Source: Inia geoffrensis
Taxonomy: Eukaryota; Chordata; Mammalia; Artiodactyla; Iniidae
Length of the DNA: 64,000 bases
Assembly (NCBI GenBank): GCA_036417435.1
Contig: CM070899.1
Coordinates: 170,777,494 to 170,841,493 of the forward strand
Reading direction: 5' to 3'
Shown piece after piece: positions 1 through 11,107 of the stretch (its first letter is position 1; each line of letters opens with the position of its first letter). The translations under genes were made by a program, and so were the position numbers. The notes below the pieces were generated by a model that ran no database searches, was not told the origin of the DNA, and worked only from the letters and a program-made list of their open reading frames with translations.

Positions 1-990
1 GCAGCTCAATATCAAAAAAACAAACAGCCCAATCCAAAAATGGGCGGAAGACCTAAGTAGACATTTCTCCAAAGAAGACATACAGATGGCCAACAAATAC
101 ATGAAAAAATGCTCAACATCACTAATCATTAGAGAAATGCAAATCAAAACCACAATGAGGTATCATCTCACACTGGTCAGAATGGCTATCACCAAAAAAT
201 CTAGAAACAATGAACGCTGGAGAGGGTGTGGAGAAAAGGAAATCCTCCTGCACTGTTGGTGGCAATGTAAATTGATACAGCCACTATGGAAAACAGTATG
301 CAGGTTCCTTAAAAACTAAAAATAGAACTACCATATGACCCAGCAATCCCACTACTGGGCATATACCCAGAGAAAACCATAATTTAAAAAGACACATGTA
401 CCCCAATGTTCATTGCAGCACTATTTACAATAGCCACGTCATGGAAGCAACCTAAATGTCCATCGACAGATGAATGGATAAAGAAGATGTGGCACATATG
501 TACGATGGAATATTACTCCACCATAAAAAGGAATGAAACTGAGTTATTTGTAGTGAGGTGGATGGACCTAGAGTCTGTCATACAGAGTGAAGTAAGTCAG
601 AAAGAGAAAAACAAATACCGTATGCTAACACACATATATGGAATCTAAAAAAGCGGTACTGATGAACCTAGTGGCAGGGTAGGAATAAAGATGCAGACAG
701 AGAGAACGGACTTGAGGACAGGGGCGTGGGGGAAAGGGAAGCTGGGACGAAGTGAGAGAGTAGTACTGACATCTATATGCTACCAAATGTAAAACAGATA
801 GCTAGTGGGAAGCTGCTGCATAGCACAGGGAGATCAGCTCAATGCTTTGTGACCACCCAGAGGGGTGGGATAGGGAGGGTGGGAGGGAGGCTCAAGGGGG
901 AGGGGATATGGGGATATATGTATACATAGAGCTGATTCACTATTTTGTACAGCTAACACATTTTAAAGCAATTGTACTGCAATAAAAATG
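1..990 (+). mobile_element. LINE-1 3' end (ORF2 C-terminus and 3' UTR)
   Basis: Opens inside L1 ORF2 (the AAGACATACAGATGGCCAAC region) and runs through the conserved GCACTATTTACAATAGCCA stretch, the 3' UTR and an AATAAA-type end. The ORF is broken by stops and shifts, so it is inactive. The 5' part lies outside the window. A short L2-like remnant follows to about 1060. Confidence 0.92.
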
Positions 991-1070
991 GGGGAAAATC
1001 TCTGCCCTCAGTGAACTTTATGTTCTAGAGATTGTACAAAATAAACAATGGGCAGAAAAAAAAAAAAAAA

Positions 1071-1354
1071 GGACTTCCCTGGTGGCACAGTGGTTAAGAA
1101 TCCGCCTGCAATGCAGGTGACACGGGTTCAAGCCCTGGTCAGGGAAGATCCCACGTGCTGTGGAGCAACTAAGTCCATGTGCCACAGCTACTGAAGCCCA
1201 TGTGTCTAGAGCCCGTGCTCCACAACAAAAGAAGCCACCGGGATGAGAAGCCCACGCACCGCAACGAAGAGCAGCCCCGCTCTCTGCAACTAGAGGAATC
1301 CTGCGGGCAGCAACGAAGACCTAACACAGGTTAAAAAAAAAAAAAAAAAAAAAA
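1071..1354 (+). mobile_element. CHR-type tRNA-derived SINE (long form)
   Basis: Begins GGACTTCCCTGGTGGCACAG and has the tRNA-like B-box GGTTCAAGCCC. It continues through the repeated CCACAACTACTGA-like body to an A-tail of about 22 bases that abuts the left inverted-repeat arm. Confidence 0.93.
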
Positions 1355-2140
1355 GAATTCTAGTTTTAATGAAATTCTCAAATTACAAAGGATACTTTAC
1401 CATTCTTTATATCACAGGAAGCAAAATAAAACCAAATTAGTTAACTATAAATGGGCATGAACCATCTTAGTGGAGTGGCAGAAATATTCTAAATCTAGAT
1501 TGTGCTGATGATTGAACAACTAGGTAAATTTGCTAAAAATCATTGAATTGTACACTTAAGAGGAACCGTGGTATGTGAATTACATCTCGGTAAAGTTACT
1601 CACAGAGCCCAAATTAGTTGCAGTGCATCATGTGACCACAGAATGTCAGCAAAGATTTTTCCATAAACCTATCTCCAAGGGGGACATCATCAACCACTGG
1701 CTGTGGCTGCCTTTCACCACAGGAATTCTTCTGTCCTGGGTCTCAGGGGCTTGAAGTTACCAAACACCAGAGTCAGGTATTAGGAATAAGGAAATATTTT
1801 CAAATATTGTATTATGCAAATCTACAATGATCGGAGCTATCAAATCGTTTAATCCATGATATATACAATTAAGTAAAAAATCTCACACCACAATAATCTT
1901 CAATAAGCAAACTAGAAATTCAGTCATACTGGAAATATTAAACTCCTTTAAAACTAGTTTTGGACTAATTATACGTTCTAGTAAACATTATACAAACTTT
2001 AAAAAAATGTATTTTTCTTTTTTTCATTGTTTTGTTTTATTTATTTAAGTTGAGCCATGTATCCTTTTTTTCTTTTTTGCCCGTGCCGCATCCATGCAGG
2101 ATCTTAGTTCCCTGACCAGGGATTGAACCTGTGCCCCCTG
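1355..2140 (+). repeat. Large inverted repeat, left arm
   Basis: Reverse-complement partner of the right arm; by eye it is about 95% or more identical over most of its length, with small indels. The arm includes old LINE-like sequence (the minus-strand phrase TGTACAATTCAATGATTTTT is typical of L1M 3' ends), unique-looking sequence, and at its inner end part of a short CHR-type SINE. Its outer boundary coincides with the A-tail of a SINE. Confidence 0.9.
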
Positions 2141-2187
2141 CAGTAGAAACCTGGAGTCTTAACCATTGGACCGCCAGCGAAGTCACT
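2063..2187 (-). mobile_element. CHR-type SINE (short form)
   Basis: T-run, then a reversed short SINE ending ...GGACCGCCAGCGAAGTC. Most of it lies within the left inverted-repeat arm. Confidence 0.85.
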
Positions 2188-3040
2188 AAACTTTGATTTT
2201 TATGGCTATTATATTTTACATTAAAAATGTAAATTTTAAAAGTACAATTTAAAAAATTTCCATCTAACTCCTTTTCAGTTAGATAAAGAAAGTAATCAAT
2301 AAAACCTTTCAAATAACTAATTAACATGAAGAAATCTTCTAAAAGGAGTACAGTCTCTCCCTCATTACTAATTTATTTCTTTCAAGAACATAAAAACAGT
2401 AAATCGGATTATGGGAAGGTAAACCTAAGACACTGAAAACCACAGCCATTTCTAGGCTGGCAATACTTCCTCTTAGTGCAGCTACGTTAAGATGAAGAAG
2501 GGCGGAGACTTGTGAGCTGGAAAATTTTCAGTCAGTCACATTTTGAGCATATTTATAAATAAGTGTAAGTGAAGTAACATTCGTCTAAATAAAGTCTTAA
2601 TGTGTCAAAATCTTAACCTAGGTGAACCAGATCAAAGTAGATGCCTCTGCCTTCATTACGGCCATTTCGCTCGTGAACTCTGGTTACAGGCAATCTGAAC
2701 GATGCTTTCTTGGGTTAATGACTTCAGTACCGAGAATGTAAAAACTGTGCTCACAGGGATAAGAAACTATAGGGTCTGATGAAATATTACTTGCATTTAC
2801 TCTTCTCAGAAATTTGAGGGTCACTCGTTTCTTCACAGTATCACTAAATGCCAAGGTCAAAGCAGAGGAGCAGAGGTTGGGCTGGTTAAGTGACCCAGGG
2901 AGTTAGTGGAAGAGTGGTATCAGCTATGAATCCTCCATTAAAACAGACAGCCATTATTCATTCTACACGCTGTATCATCTGTAACACTGCTTTTGGTTTT
3001 GTTGCTGTAGTTCTTTTAGTCAGGATGAATTTTTTTTCTT

Positions 3041-3170
3041 TTTATTTATTTTTATTTTTGGCCACTCCACAAGGCCTGTGGGATGTTATTTCCCCGACCA
3101 GGGGTGGAGCGCGGGCCCTCAACAGTGAGCGCATGGAGTCCTAACCGCTGGGCGCCCAGGGAATTCCCCC
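3041..3170 (-). mobile_element. CHR-type SINE (short form)
   Basis: T-rich start, then GGCCACTCCACAAGGC... and ...GCCCAGGGAATTCCC at its reversed head. It lies in the spacer between the inverted-repeat arms. Confidence 0.85.
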
Positions 3171-3244
3171 CAGGATGAATTGTTAAAAATAACCACTGCC
3201 TGACTTGAAAGCTTTGAAATCAAAGTCATGAGACAGTGAGGTCT

Positions 3245-3346
3245 GGGATACTAAAGGCTCTGAGGGCAAGGGTTCAATCCCTGGTCGGGGAACTAAGATC
3301 CTGCATGCCATGCGGCACGGGCAAAAAAAAAAAAAAAAAAAAAAAA
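3245..3346 (+). mobile_element. CHR-type SINE fragment (5'-truncated)
   Basis: Keeps the GGTTCAATCCCTGGTCGGGG box and ends in a 23-base A-tail. It is the inverted counterpart of the SINE at 2063-2187. Confidence 0.85.
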
Positions 3347-4042
3347 CATGGCCCAATTAAAATAAACAAATAAAACAAAACAAAAAAAGAAAAAAAATTT
3401 TTTTAAGTTTGTATATTTACTAGAACGTATAATTAGTCCAAAACTAGTTTTAAAGGAGTTTAATATTTCCAGTAGGACTGAATTTCTAGTTTGCTTATTG
3501 AAGATTATTTGTGGTGTGAGTTTTACTTAATTGTATATATCATGGATTAAACGATTTGATAGCTCCGATCATTGTAGATTTGCATAATACAATATTTGAA
3601 AATATTTCCTTATTCCTAATACCTGACTCTGGTGTTTGGTAACTTCAAGTCCCTGAGACCCAGGACAGAGGAATTTCTGTGGTGAAAGGCAGCCACAGCC
3701 AGTGGTTGATGATGTCCCCCTTGGAGATAGGTTTATGGAAAAATCTTTGCTGACATTCTGTGGTCATATGATGCACTGCAACTAATTTGGGCTCTGTGAG
3801 TAACTTTACCGAGATGTAATTCACATACCACAGTTCCTCTATTTTAAGTGTACAATTCAATGATTTTTAGCAAATTTACCTAGTTGTTCAATCATCACCA
3901 CAATCTAGATTTAGAACACTTCCGCCACTCAACTAAGATGGTTCATGCCCATTTATAGTTAACTGATTTGGTTTTATTTTGCTTCCTGTGATATAAAGAA
4001 CGGTAAAGTATTATTTGTAATTTGAGAATTTCATAAAAACTC
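3265..4042 (-). repeat. Large inverted repeat, right arm
   Basis: Inverted copy of the left arm, separated from it by about 1.1 kb. Homology runs through the SINE fragment at the inner end and stops at a T-run and a different SINE at the outer end. The element between the SINE tail and the arm core (ACATGGC... then A-rich ...AAAACAAAACAA) is present in both arms, so the SINE was part of the duplicated segment. Confidence 0.9.
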
Positions 4043-4047
4043 GGAGA

Positions 4048-4142
4048 GTTTTTTTTTTTTTTTTTTGGCCGCACCGTGCGGCTTGCGGTATCCTATTTCC
4101 CCGACCAGGGATTGAACCCTCGCCCTCAGCAGTGAAAGCGCA
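4048..4142 (-). mobile_element. CHR-type SINE fragment (short form)
   Basis: T-run, then GGCCGCACCGTGCGGC and a reversed B-box (GGGATTGAACCCTCG). The head is missing. It abuts the outer end of the right inverted-repeat arm. Confidence 0.8.
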
Positions 4143-4191
4143 GTGCAGAAAGTATTCGAGTGATGAGTTACAGTGAAAATGTCTTCTGTCT

Positions 4192-4479
4192 GGGGCTCCC
4201 CTGGTGGTGCAGTGGTTAAGAATCCGCCTGCCAATGCAGGAGACACGGGTTCAAGCCCTGGTCCGGGAAGATCCCTACATGCCGCAGAGCAACTAAGCCC
4301 GTGCACCACAACTACTGAGCCTGTGCCCTAGAGCCCGCGAGCCACAACTACTGAGCCCGCGCACCACAACTACTGAAGCCCACATGCCTAGGGCCCGCGC
4401 ACCACAACGAAGAGTAGCCCCTGTTTGCCGCAACAAAGACCCAACGCAGCCAAAAATAAAAATATTTTTTTTAAAAAAA
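4192..4479 (+). mobile_element. CHR-type SINE (long form)
   Basis: A complete head (GGGGCTCCCCTGGTGGTGCAG), body and AT-rich tail, flanked by the duplication TCTTCTGTCT / CCTTCTGTCT. Confidence 0.92.
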
Positions 4480-5279
4480 GCCTTCTGTCTAAAACACTGC
4501 ACATAAGTCCTCCTGTGCTCTGGTGGCTGAGGCCCGCCCGGGTGGGTGGGAGGTGCCCCGGCCGCTCTGCAGAGCCCACACTGCAGCCCAGGCTTCCTTG
4601 CCCTTCATCACCATGCTGGGTGCTCCGGGGACCCACACTGGTCTGCGGACTGCCCGGCTTGTCCCCCCACCAAACTGCTGCAATCCTATGACTATTTCTG
4701 GAGCAAGAGCACCAGCGTTTAATGAAGTAAGCCATGTTTCCTGACTGCAAAAATGAACGAGTTAGGCAGGTTATGTACCCTTGATAAAGTAGATTTGCGT
4801 TCTGCCCTTCAAGGTCTAAACTCCAGTGAAGTCCAGCTGGGAAATACCAATTCAGGCATCTCAATAAAAGGATAAAAGAAAGCTTGTAAATAATACAGAT
4901 CTATACATGCCTGCAAAAAAATCACACTGTCTAAAAGCTGCAACCTCTGTGGAAAATCAAATGTATTTTAACACTGGCTGGTTAAGTGACGAAAAGGATA
5001 GTAAAATGTGCATTCTTAAACAAACAATGAAATGGATTAATGTTCTAAAATTTGTGATTTCTAACATTCTCTTATTACTCATAATTTCATATATCAAAGT
5101 CCCTGAATTGAAACCGTTCAAAGGCAGACAACTTCAATATCATTACTTCGTGTCACTAATCTAACCTCTAAGAGATCCCAAATATCATCAGTGCCTCCAT
5201 CTCCAGTCACATTTTCTTCATCTTTCAAGTTAAGATAACAAGACAAATGCTGACCTCAGCATCTAACAGGATATAGTAT

Positions 5280-6005
5280 TTGTTTGTTTTTAATTTTTAT
5301 TGGAGTATAGTGATTTACAATGTTGTTAATTTCTGCTGTACAGCAGTGATTCAGTTTTATATATATACTTTTCAGATTCTCTTCTACTATAGGTTATTAT
5401 AAGATATTGAATATAGTTCCCTGTGCTATATACAGTAGGTCCTTGTTGATTATTTTTTTTTTTATTTTTAAAAATAAATTTATTATTTTTGGCTGTGTTA
5501 GGTCTTCCTTGCTGTGCGCGGGCTTCTCTAGTTGCGGCGAGCGGGGGCTACTCTTCGTTGCAGTGCACGGGACTTCTCATTGTGGTGGCTTCTCTTGTTG
5601 CGGAGCACAGGCTCTAGGCACGTGGGCTTCAGTAGTTGTGGCACGCGGGCACAGTAGTTGTGGCTCATGGGCTCTAGAGTGCAGGCTCAGTAGTTGTGGT
5701 GCACATGCTTAGTTGCTCCGCAGCATGTGGGACCTTCCTGGACCAGGGCTTGAACCCGTGTCCCCTGCATTGGCAGGCGGATTCTTAACCACTGTACCGC
5801 CAGGGAAGCCCTCTATTTTATATATGGTAGTGTATATATGTCTATCCCAATCTCCCAGTTTATCCCTCCTCCCCTTTCCCCCCGGTAACCATAAGTTTGT
5901 TTTCTACATCTGTGACTCTATTTCTGTTTTGTAAATAAGTTCATTTGTACCATTTTTTTAGATTCCACGTATAAGCGATATCATATGATATTTAGTATTT
6001 TAACT
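5280..6005 (-). mobile_element. LINE-1 3' end, split by a SINE
   Basis: Reversed L1 3' UTR. The TTTTTATTGGAGTATAGTG start and ATTCTTTTTAGATTCCACG-like interior are typical of cetartiodactyl L1 tails. A SINE interrupts it at about 5455-5811 and the L1 then resumes in register. Confidence 0.9.
5455..5811 (-). mobile_element. CHR-type SINE (long form), nested in LINE-1
   Basis: T-run and AAATAAATTTATTATTTTTGG tail region reversed, then repeated CAGTAGTTGTGGC units and the reversed head ...CCGCCAGGGAAGCCC. Confidence 0.92.
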
Positions 6006-6009
6006 ACTG

Positions 6010-6594
6010 AAACATCACTGCTCTCCCTCAGTGAATGAAACACTTATTTTCCCAGTATTGTCAATAACTTCAGTGACATGATCATGCTCAGCTGATCCTC
6101 ACGAGGCCGACAGTCTGATAACAGGTTAAGATGAGAACTAGTGATAAAATGCCATCCACCGTCAGGGCTGAGTGACACCCATAGGTAGGACGGTGAGCAG
6201 AATTCTTTGACCTTGGTCTCATTTTCCATTATATTTTAACCACCTAAAGTAACTAATTATAAGCAAAATTGGCAATTAACCGATAAATGATTGATTCATC
6301 TTAGTCATTTATTTGCTAAAAATATACAACTTAGAACATAATAATTTATAAGGTTCCTATATCAAATAGCTCGTTCTATTCGCAAGTAACTGTGTACCTG
6401 TAATAGTCCTGGGGAAAATCTATAGTCATAGGGTTCCAAATCTTGTCAAATTATTGCTCCTCCCCCATAATAGTTTACCCAAGACCTCCCAGAGTTACCC
6501 TGCACATAATTTACTAAATTAGATCAGAGAAAACTCCTTTTAACCCCCTACCTTCCTCGGGCTTTGGACTTGGAGAGTCCATGGCAGAAAATAT
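6010..6594. other. Non-coding spacer, nothing recognised
   Basis: AT-rich sequence between the LINE-1 and the HNRNPK retrocopy. I see no exon, RNA gene or repeat signature. Confidence 0.5.
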
Positions 6595-6610
6595 CACCCA
6601 TGAGTTTTTG
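6595..6610. repeat. Target-site duplication, left copy (HNRNPK retrocopy)
   Basis: CACCCATGAGTTTTTG. It matches 15 of 16 bases at 8920-8935, on the other side of the retrocopy. Confidence 0.88.
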
Positions 6611-8919
6611 TTTTTAGGTTCACTAAATTTACTTTAAAAATCGTAAAACGGGGGCTTCCCTGGTGGCGCAGTGGTTGAGAGTCCGCCTGCCGATGCAGGG
6701 GACACGGGTTCGTGCCCCGGTCTGGGAAGATCCCACATGCCGCGGAGCGGCTGGGCCCGTGAGCCATGGCTGCTGGGCCTGCGCGTCCAGAGCCTGTGCT
6801 CCACAACGGGAGAGGCCACAAGAGTGAGAGGCCCGCGTGCTGCACAAAAAAAAAAAAAAAAAAAAGAAAAAATCATAAAACGTTTCTTACAAAAGAGTAT
6901 TATATTCTGCACACTGCTCTGAATAGATGCCAGGGACATATGGACTATTGTTACTTTTCCTCTCTATCCCACCCCCCAAATGTTACAGTGACCACAAAGC
7001 AAAGCGTTCACAATAATTACATGGGGGGATTTTTTTTTAACAACCAACAATGAACAAAAATTAAAATCCACTCACTCTGCTGCTGTTTCAAAATTTCAGT
7101 GTTTTTGCACACCTGCCCCCAACCCCCAATGCTGTTTGTAAGGAACTAAAACATTACATCTGGTGAACAGCAAAGATTTCACTACACCTCAAATGCAGAA
7201 CACCTATGAAGCAGAGGAATGTTGGCTTTTTAAACAGAAGCAGATAAAAAAAAAAAAAATGCAGGACTCCTTCAGTTCTTCACTAGTCTTAGAAAAACTT
7301 TCCAGAATACTGCTTCACACTATAAAAAAGAAAAAATATCTTGCATTAGAATGCTTCAACATCTGCATACTGTTTCACACTGTTCTGCTCACTCAGCAAA
7401 TACTGTGCATTCTGTATCTGGTCCTGTGTTCACTCCTGTAATGGTAACGATCCGATCTTCGGACCCTTCTAAAGGCTCATCAATTTTGATCGAAGCTCCT
7501 GACTCATGACAGATTTGTTTAATCCACTGACCGCCTTTGCCAATAATAGATCCAGCCAGGTCTTTGGGCATAGTTACTTGTGTAGTAATAACAGGTCCAC
7601 CATGATCACCATATGAGCCACGACCCCCTGCATAGGGATAATCATATCCAGAGCCACCGTGTGGTTTATAAGCCATCTGCTGCTATGATGGGCTCCATGT
7701 TATCTACTTCAGAGTCGCCGGTTTCATCAGCACTGAAACCAACCATGCCATCATAACGGTCTCCGGGTCTCCCTCTTCTGTAATAGGCCATTAGCTCTCC
7801 TCCTCTAGGTGGTAGTGGTGGAGGAAGAAGATTCTGAGCTCTGCCACCACCCCGGCCCCCTCGTCCAGGAGGAGGTGGAGGAGGTCCTCGGCGAGGGCTC
7901 CTATCATCACAATCTCTTCTGGATGGAGGCATGGGACGCCCACCCCGACCAGGAGGCATTCTGTCAAAACCACCTCTACCCGGCATGGGAAATCCCACGG
8001 GACGTCCACGGCGGTCATCAAACATCATTGTAAAACCACCATAATCATAGGTTTCATCGTAAAAATTGGGATCCTAAGGCTGAGCACGTCCTTTGATGGG
8101 AGACTCCGATATAAAATCAAGGATGATGTTTATGCACTCTACAACCTTATCAGGTTTTCCTCCAATAAGAACCACTCTGTCAGTGGATTGAGGACCACGT
8201 TCCTAGAAAAGCTTGATTGATGTCTGAGTGTTCCTCGAAGTTCTTTGATTTTAGCACCTTCAAGCCCAATAATTCCTCCAGCCAGACTCTGATGAATCAA
8301 CAGTCTCAACTCGCAGTCAAAGTCACATCCTTTAGAGTGTTGGTAATTTAAGCATTCCACAGCTGCAGATCCTAGCGGGAGCTGGCTGGTTACAGTGGGT
8401 GATAGCAACTGCAGGCTCTCTTCCAAGGTAGGGATGATTTTCTTCAGACTTCTCCAATTGTTTCAGTATCAGCACTGATACTCAACATGCGCTCGGGGCC
8501 ACTGCTGTCTGGGAGTAAATCACTGGCATTGTAGTCTGTATGGAGAGCCTTAATATTCTTGCCTCCTTTTCCAATCACTGCCCCAGCATTCTTGCTCTGA
8601 AGCAGAATGCATAATTCAACCATCTCCTCAGTGTTCCTAGATCTTTCAAAAGTTTGTTCCTCTTCCATATCTTCAGCAGGGTGCTTACCAAATTCGCCAT
8701 TGGTTTCAGTGTTGGGAAAGGTTTCCTCTGGCTGCTCAGTTTCCATTTTCTTAAAGGGACACACCAATCAGTTATTAAATATATCTATCCTTGCAGGGCA
8801 GAACTGAAGTGTTCTGGGCGGGACCAACTGACACCCTAGCGCTGCAGTAGCGGGGCAAGGCTACCGTCCCCATGCCGCCGCGCTGCCTCGGCGGGTCACA
8901 GCTAGACAGAGAACGAGCC
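6611..8919 (-). pseudogene. HNRNPKP: HNRNPK processed pseudogene (retrocopy)
   Basis: An intronless copy of the mRNA for hnRNP K, an RNA- and ssDNA-binding nuclear protein. It starts [20 protein letters not shown] (ATG at 8746). A KH1 domain ([14 protein letters not shown]), KH2 (LAGGIIG...), the RGG/proline-rich KI region ([24 protein letters not shown]) and KH3 ([15 protein letters not shown]) follow. The original stop would be at about 7346. Several frameshifts and stops break the frame after KH1, in KH2, before the KI region, around 7680 and after KH3. The hnRNP K 3' UTR continues to about 6611, with a worn A-rich tail. A 16-bp duplication flanks the copy (6595-6610 and 8920-8935). A SINE (6651-6867) is nested in the 3' UTR. 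It cannot make hnRNP K. Confidence 0.96.
6651..6867 (+). mobile_element. CHR-type SINE (young subfamily), nested in HNRNPK retrocopy
   Basis: A complete element with a 20-odd-base A-tail. Its duplication AAAAATCGTAAAACG / AAAAATCATAAAACG (6636-6650, 6868-6882) lies within the hnRNP K 3' UTR sequence, so it inserted after the retrocopy. Confidence 0.95.
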
Positions 8920-8935
8920 CACCCACGAGTTTTTG
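8920..8935. repeat. Target-site duplication, right copy (HNRNPK retrocopy)
   Basis: CACCCACGAGTTTTTG. It differs from the left copy by one C/T change at a CpG-type position, and marks the 5' end of the reverse-transcribed mRNA. Confidence 0.88.
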
Positions 8936-9272
8936 GAGTTTTCACAGACTAAGAATATTTCAAAGAAAAGGAATTACAGAAACAGCACATACACTATGTA
9001 GGGCTGTGGCATTAAACCATCTTGTGTGCTCAATAAATGCAGGCTAGAACAGCCACTCAAGGGCAACCATGGCTTAAAGGGAGATGGGGTAAGGCCTGAC
9101 CCAGACCACGTGGTCAGTGTTCTCCAAAATGAGTGTCTGCAGAAACAGGCGTGGTACTGGCCAGAGGCAGGAATGTCCAGAGCTGCTGAACCAAATCTCA
9201 ACATAGGGAATGATAAACACAAATAGACACATGGGCACATTCATGCTGTCCTCTATCTAAAAAGCCCACTTT
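8936..9272. other. Non-coding spacer, nothing recognised
   Basis: Short unique-looking stretch between the retrocopy and the next SINE. No feature can be supported. Confidence 0.5.
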
Positions 9273-9388
9273 CAGGGAACTCCCTGGCGGTCCAGTGGTT
9301 AGGACTCCACGCTTCCACTGATGGGGTTCCATGTTCAATACCTGGTCAGGGAACTGTGTGGCCCCAAAATTTAAAAATAAATAAAAAT
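9273..9388 (+). mobile_element. CHR-type SINE (short form)
   Basis: Head GGGAACTCCCTGGCGGTCCA, a worn B-box (TGTTCAATACC) and an AAATAAATAAA tail. Confidence 0.88.
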
Positions 9389-9476
9389 CCTATTTTCATT
9401 AAGAGCCTCCTTATCTGGGCTACTTACTTCCTCAAAAGTGTACCAATAGTTACTGTGTTTTGAAAGGGAAGAATTT

Positions 9477-9618
9477 GGGAATTCCCTAGTGTTCCAGTGG
9501 TTAGGACTCAGCGCCTTCACTGCCTTGGGCCCCAGTCTGATCCCTTAGGTTGGGGAACTAAGATCCCACAAGCCGAGCGGCACAGCCATAAATAAATGAA
9601 TGAATAAATAAATAAAAG
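9477..9618 (+). mobile_element. CHR-type SINE (short form)
   Basis: Head GGGAATTCCCTAGTGTTCCA and an (AAAT)n-type tail. Confidence 0.88.
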
Positions 9619-10384
9619 GTAGAGAATTTAAAAATCTATTCCCAAGTCAAGCCCGACACTAGTCTGCCATGTCAGTGCTTCCCAGAGCTCACCACACACT
9701 AAAAGCAGGACCCATCAGAGCTCACCAGACAGTAAAAGTAGGACCCAACACAAGCCTCATTAAGAGCCAGCTGTTCTAGAGACATTGTGCCATGTGTCAG
9801 CAATCGATGGGTCCAGCAGTGTCCTGCATCCTCCCATTGGGTCCAGCGTCCTCCCGTTGTTTCAGGGACAACAAGAGCTAATGTTTTCTAGAAAGCTATG
9901 CTTTCACCAAAAGCTGGTCGAAAACCCAGTTTATAGAAAAAGAGAGGCATCATGACTATACTAGTTAAGAGTTCTGAGTTTCTCCATTCCCAATAACTAT
10001 AAACATTTAAGTAAATCAACCTAAAATCTGGTTTCCTTGCCTATAAAATTAAAGGAGTAAGTTATACCTTTATGACCTCTTTTAGCTTGAGGATTCTATT
10101 TCAATGTGTACATCTGTAGCTTTGATTGATATCCCAACAGCTAGTCCTTAAAACTGTAGGATCATTTTCTCCTGATCGGCGTCATGGATTTTAAACAGCA
10201 GAGAGAAAGGATGCCTGCTTTTGTCCGTTAGAACAGGAAAGGTTCGGGTGCTCTTAAGTCCACCCGCTTGGACCACAGAACTGTCTCCACCAACCACCTA
10301 CCTGGCCAGCACACACCCCCTCCGGCCGCCTTCCTGCTTTGGGTCCTGGCTCCCTCGCTCCCTGCCGGCTTTGCTCTTGGCCCT
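9619..10384. other. Non-coding sequence with a small tandem duplication
   Basis: No gene seen. At about 9685-9755 a unit of about 32 bp (AGAGCTCACCACACACTAAA...) occurs twice in tandem with a few differences. Confidence 0.5.
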
Positions 10385-10567
10385 GAGCCCTAACAGCTTT
10401 GCGACCTTGGGCAAGTTACTTACCCTCTCCAAGCCTGCTTCCTCATCTGCAAGATGGGGATAATGATAAAAGCACCAACACTGACGAGAATTAGGTGTGA
10501 TAAGCCCCGTATGGTGCACGGTTTGGTGCCTGGCACAGGGAAAGCACTCAGTAAACAGCAGTGATTA
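10385..10567 (+). mobile_element. MIR SINE
   Basis: Shows the MIR core signature: GACCTTGGGCAAGTTACTTA, CTCATCTGCAAGATGGGGAT and GTGCCTGGCACAGGG, then an AAACA-like end. Confidence 0.88.
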
Positions 10568-10975
10568 CTTTTGATGATGACAACTGCGTGGTTAGAGCAT
10601 CCACAGGACTCAGGATGTAACGGAAGAGTCTATGAAGTGCCAGCAAAGGGCCAGTGTTGCCAGTGCCCCTGGTCCTCTCCTTCTGGACCCCTTGTCACTT
10701 GTAGACTTGAAGGAATGAACATGCTGACTGACTGACTCCCTGTGTCTCTTCCCAGAAACTCCTCATCCCACAGCCCTGAAGATGGGACAGGAATCTAAGG
10801 AAACAGGTGAATCTCTTTCACAAAAAAGAAACTGGTGACAGTGGTTGCCTCCCGGCTGGCTTGGAGCCAGGGATGGGAGACAGACTTTTTACTTTGAATT
10901 TTGAACCTCAAGTACATCTTACCAATATTAAAAATTATTTTTTAACATGTTGATTTTTGAAAACTAAAAAGAGAC

Positions 10976-11107
10976 TATTTGTATTTTTATTTATTTATGG
11001 CCGCTCCCCGCAGCATGTGGGATCTTAGTTCCCTAACCAGGGAAGGAACCCACGCCCCCCGCGATGGAAGCGCGGAGCCCTAACCACTGGACCGCCAGGC
11101 AAGTCCA
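10976..11107 (-). mobile_element. CHR-type SINE (short form)
   Basis: TTTATTTATTTATGGCCGC tail side and the reversed head ...GGACCGCCAGGCAAGTCC. Confidence 0.88.

Noticed and set aside
86..648. Two ORFs that look like protein-coding exons
   Set aside because: They are broken pieces of LINE-1 ORF2 in a truncated element, not a host gene.
1071..1354. tRNA gene suggested by B-box-like motifs in the SINEs
   Set aside because: The tRNA-like part is the worn SINE head; it does not fold into a complete tRNA with an anticodon arm.
6634..6939. Repeated ORFs with SHMPRSGWAREPW- or RIPCIGR-like peptides, seen at about a dozen places
   Set aside because: They are chance frames through the CHR-type SINE, on either strand, and recur only because the SINE does.
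7389..8767. A working KH-domain protein gene
   Set aside because: It is intronless and has several frameshifts and stops relative to hnRNP K, and target duplications flank it. It is a processed pseudogene.
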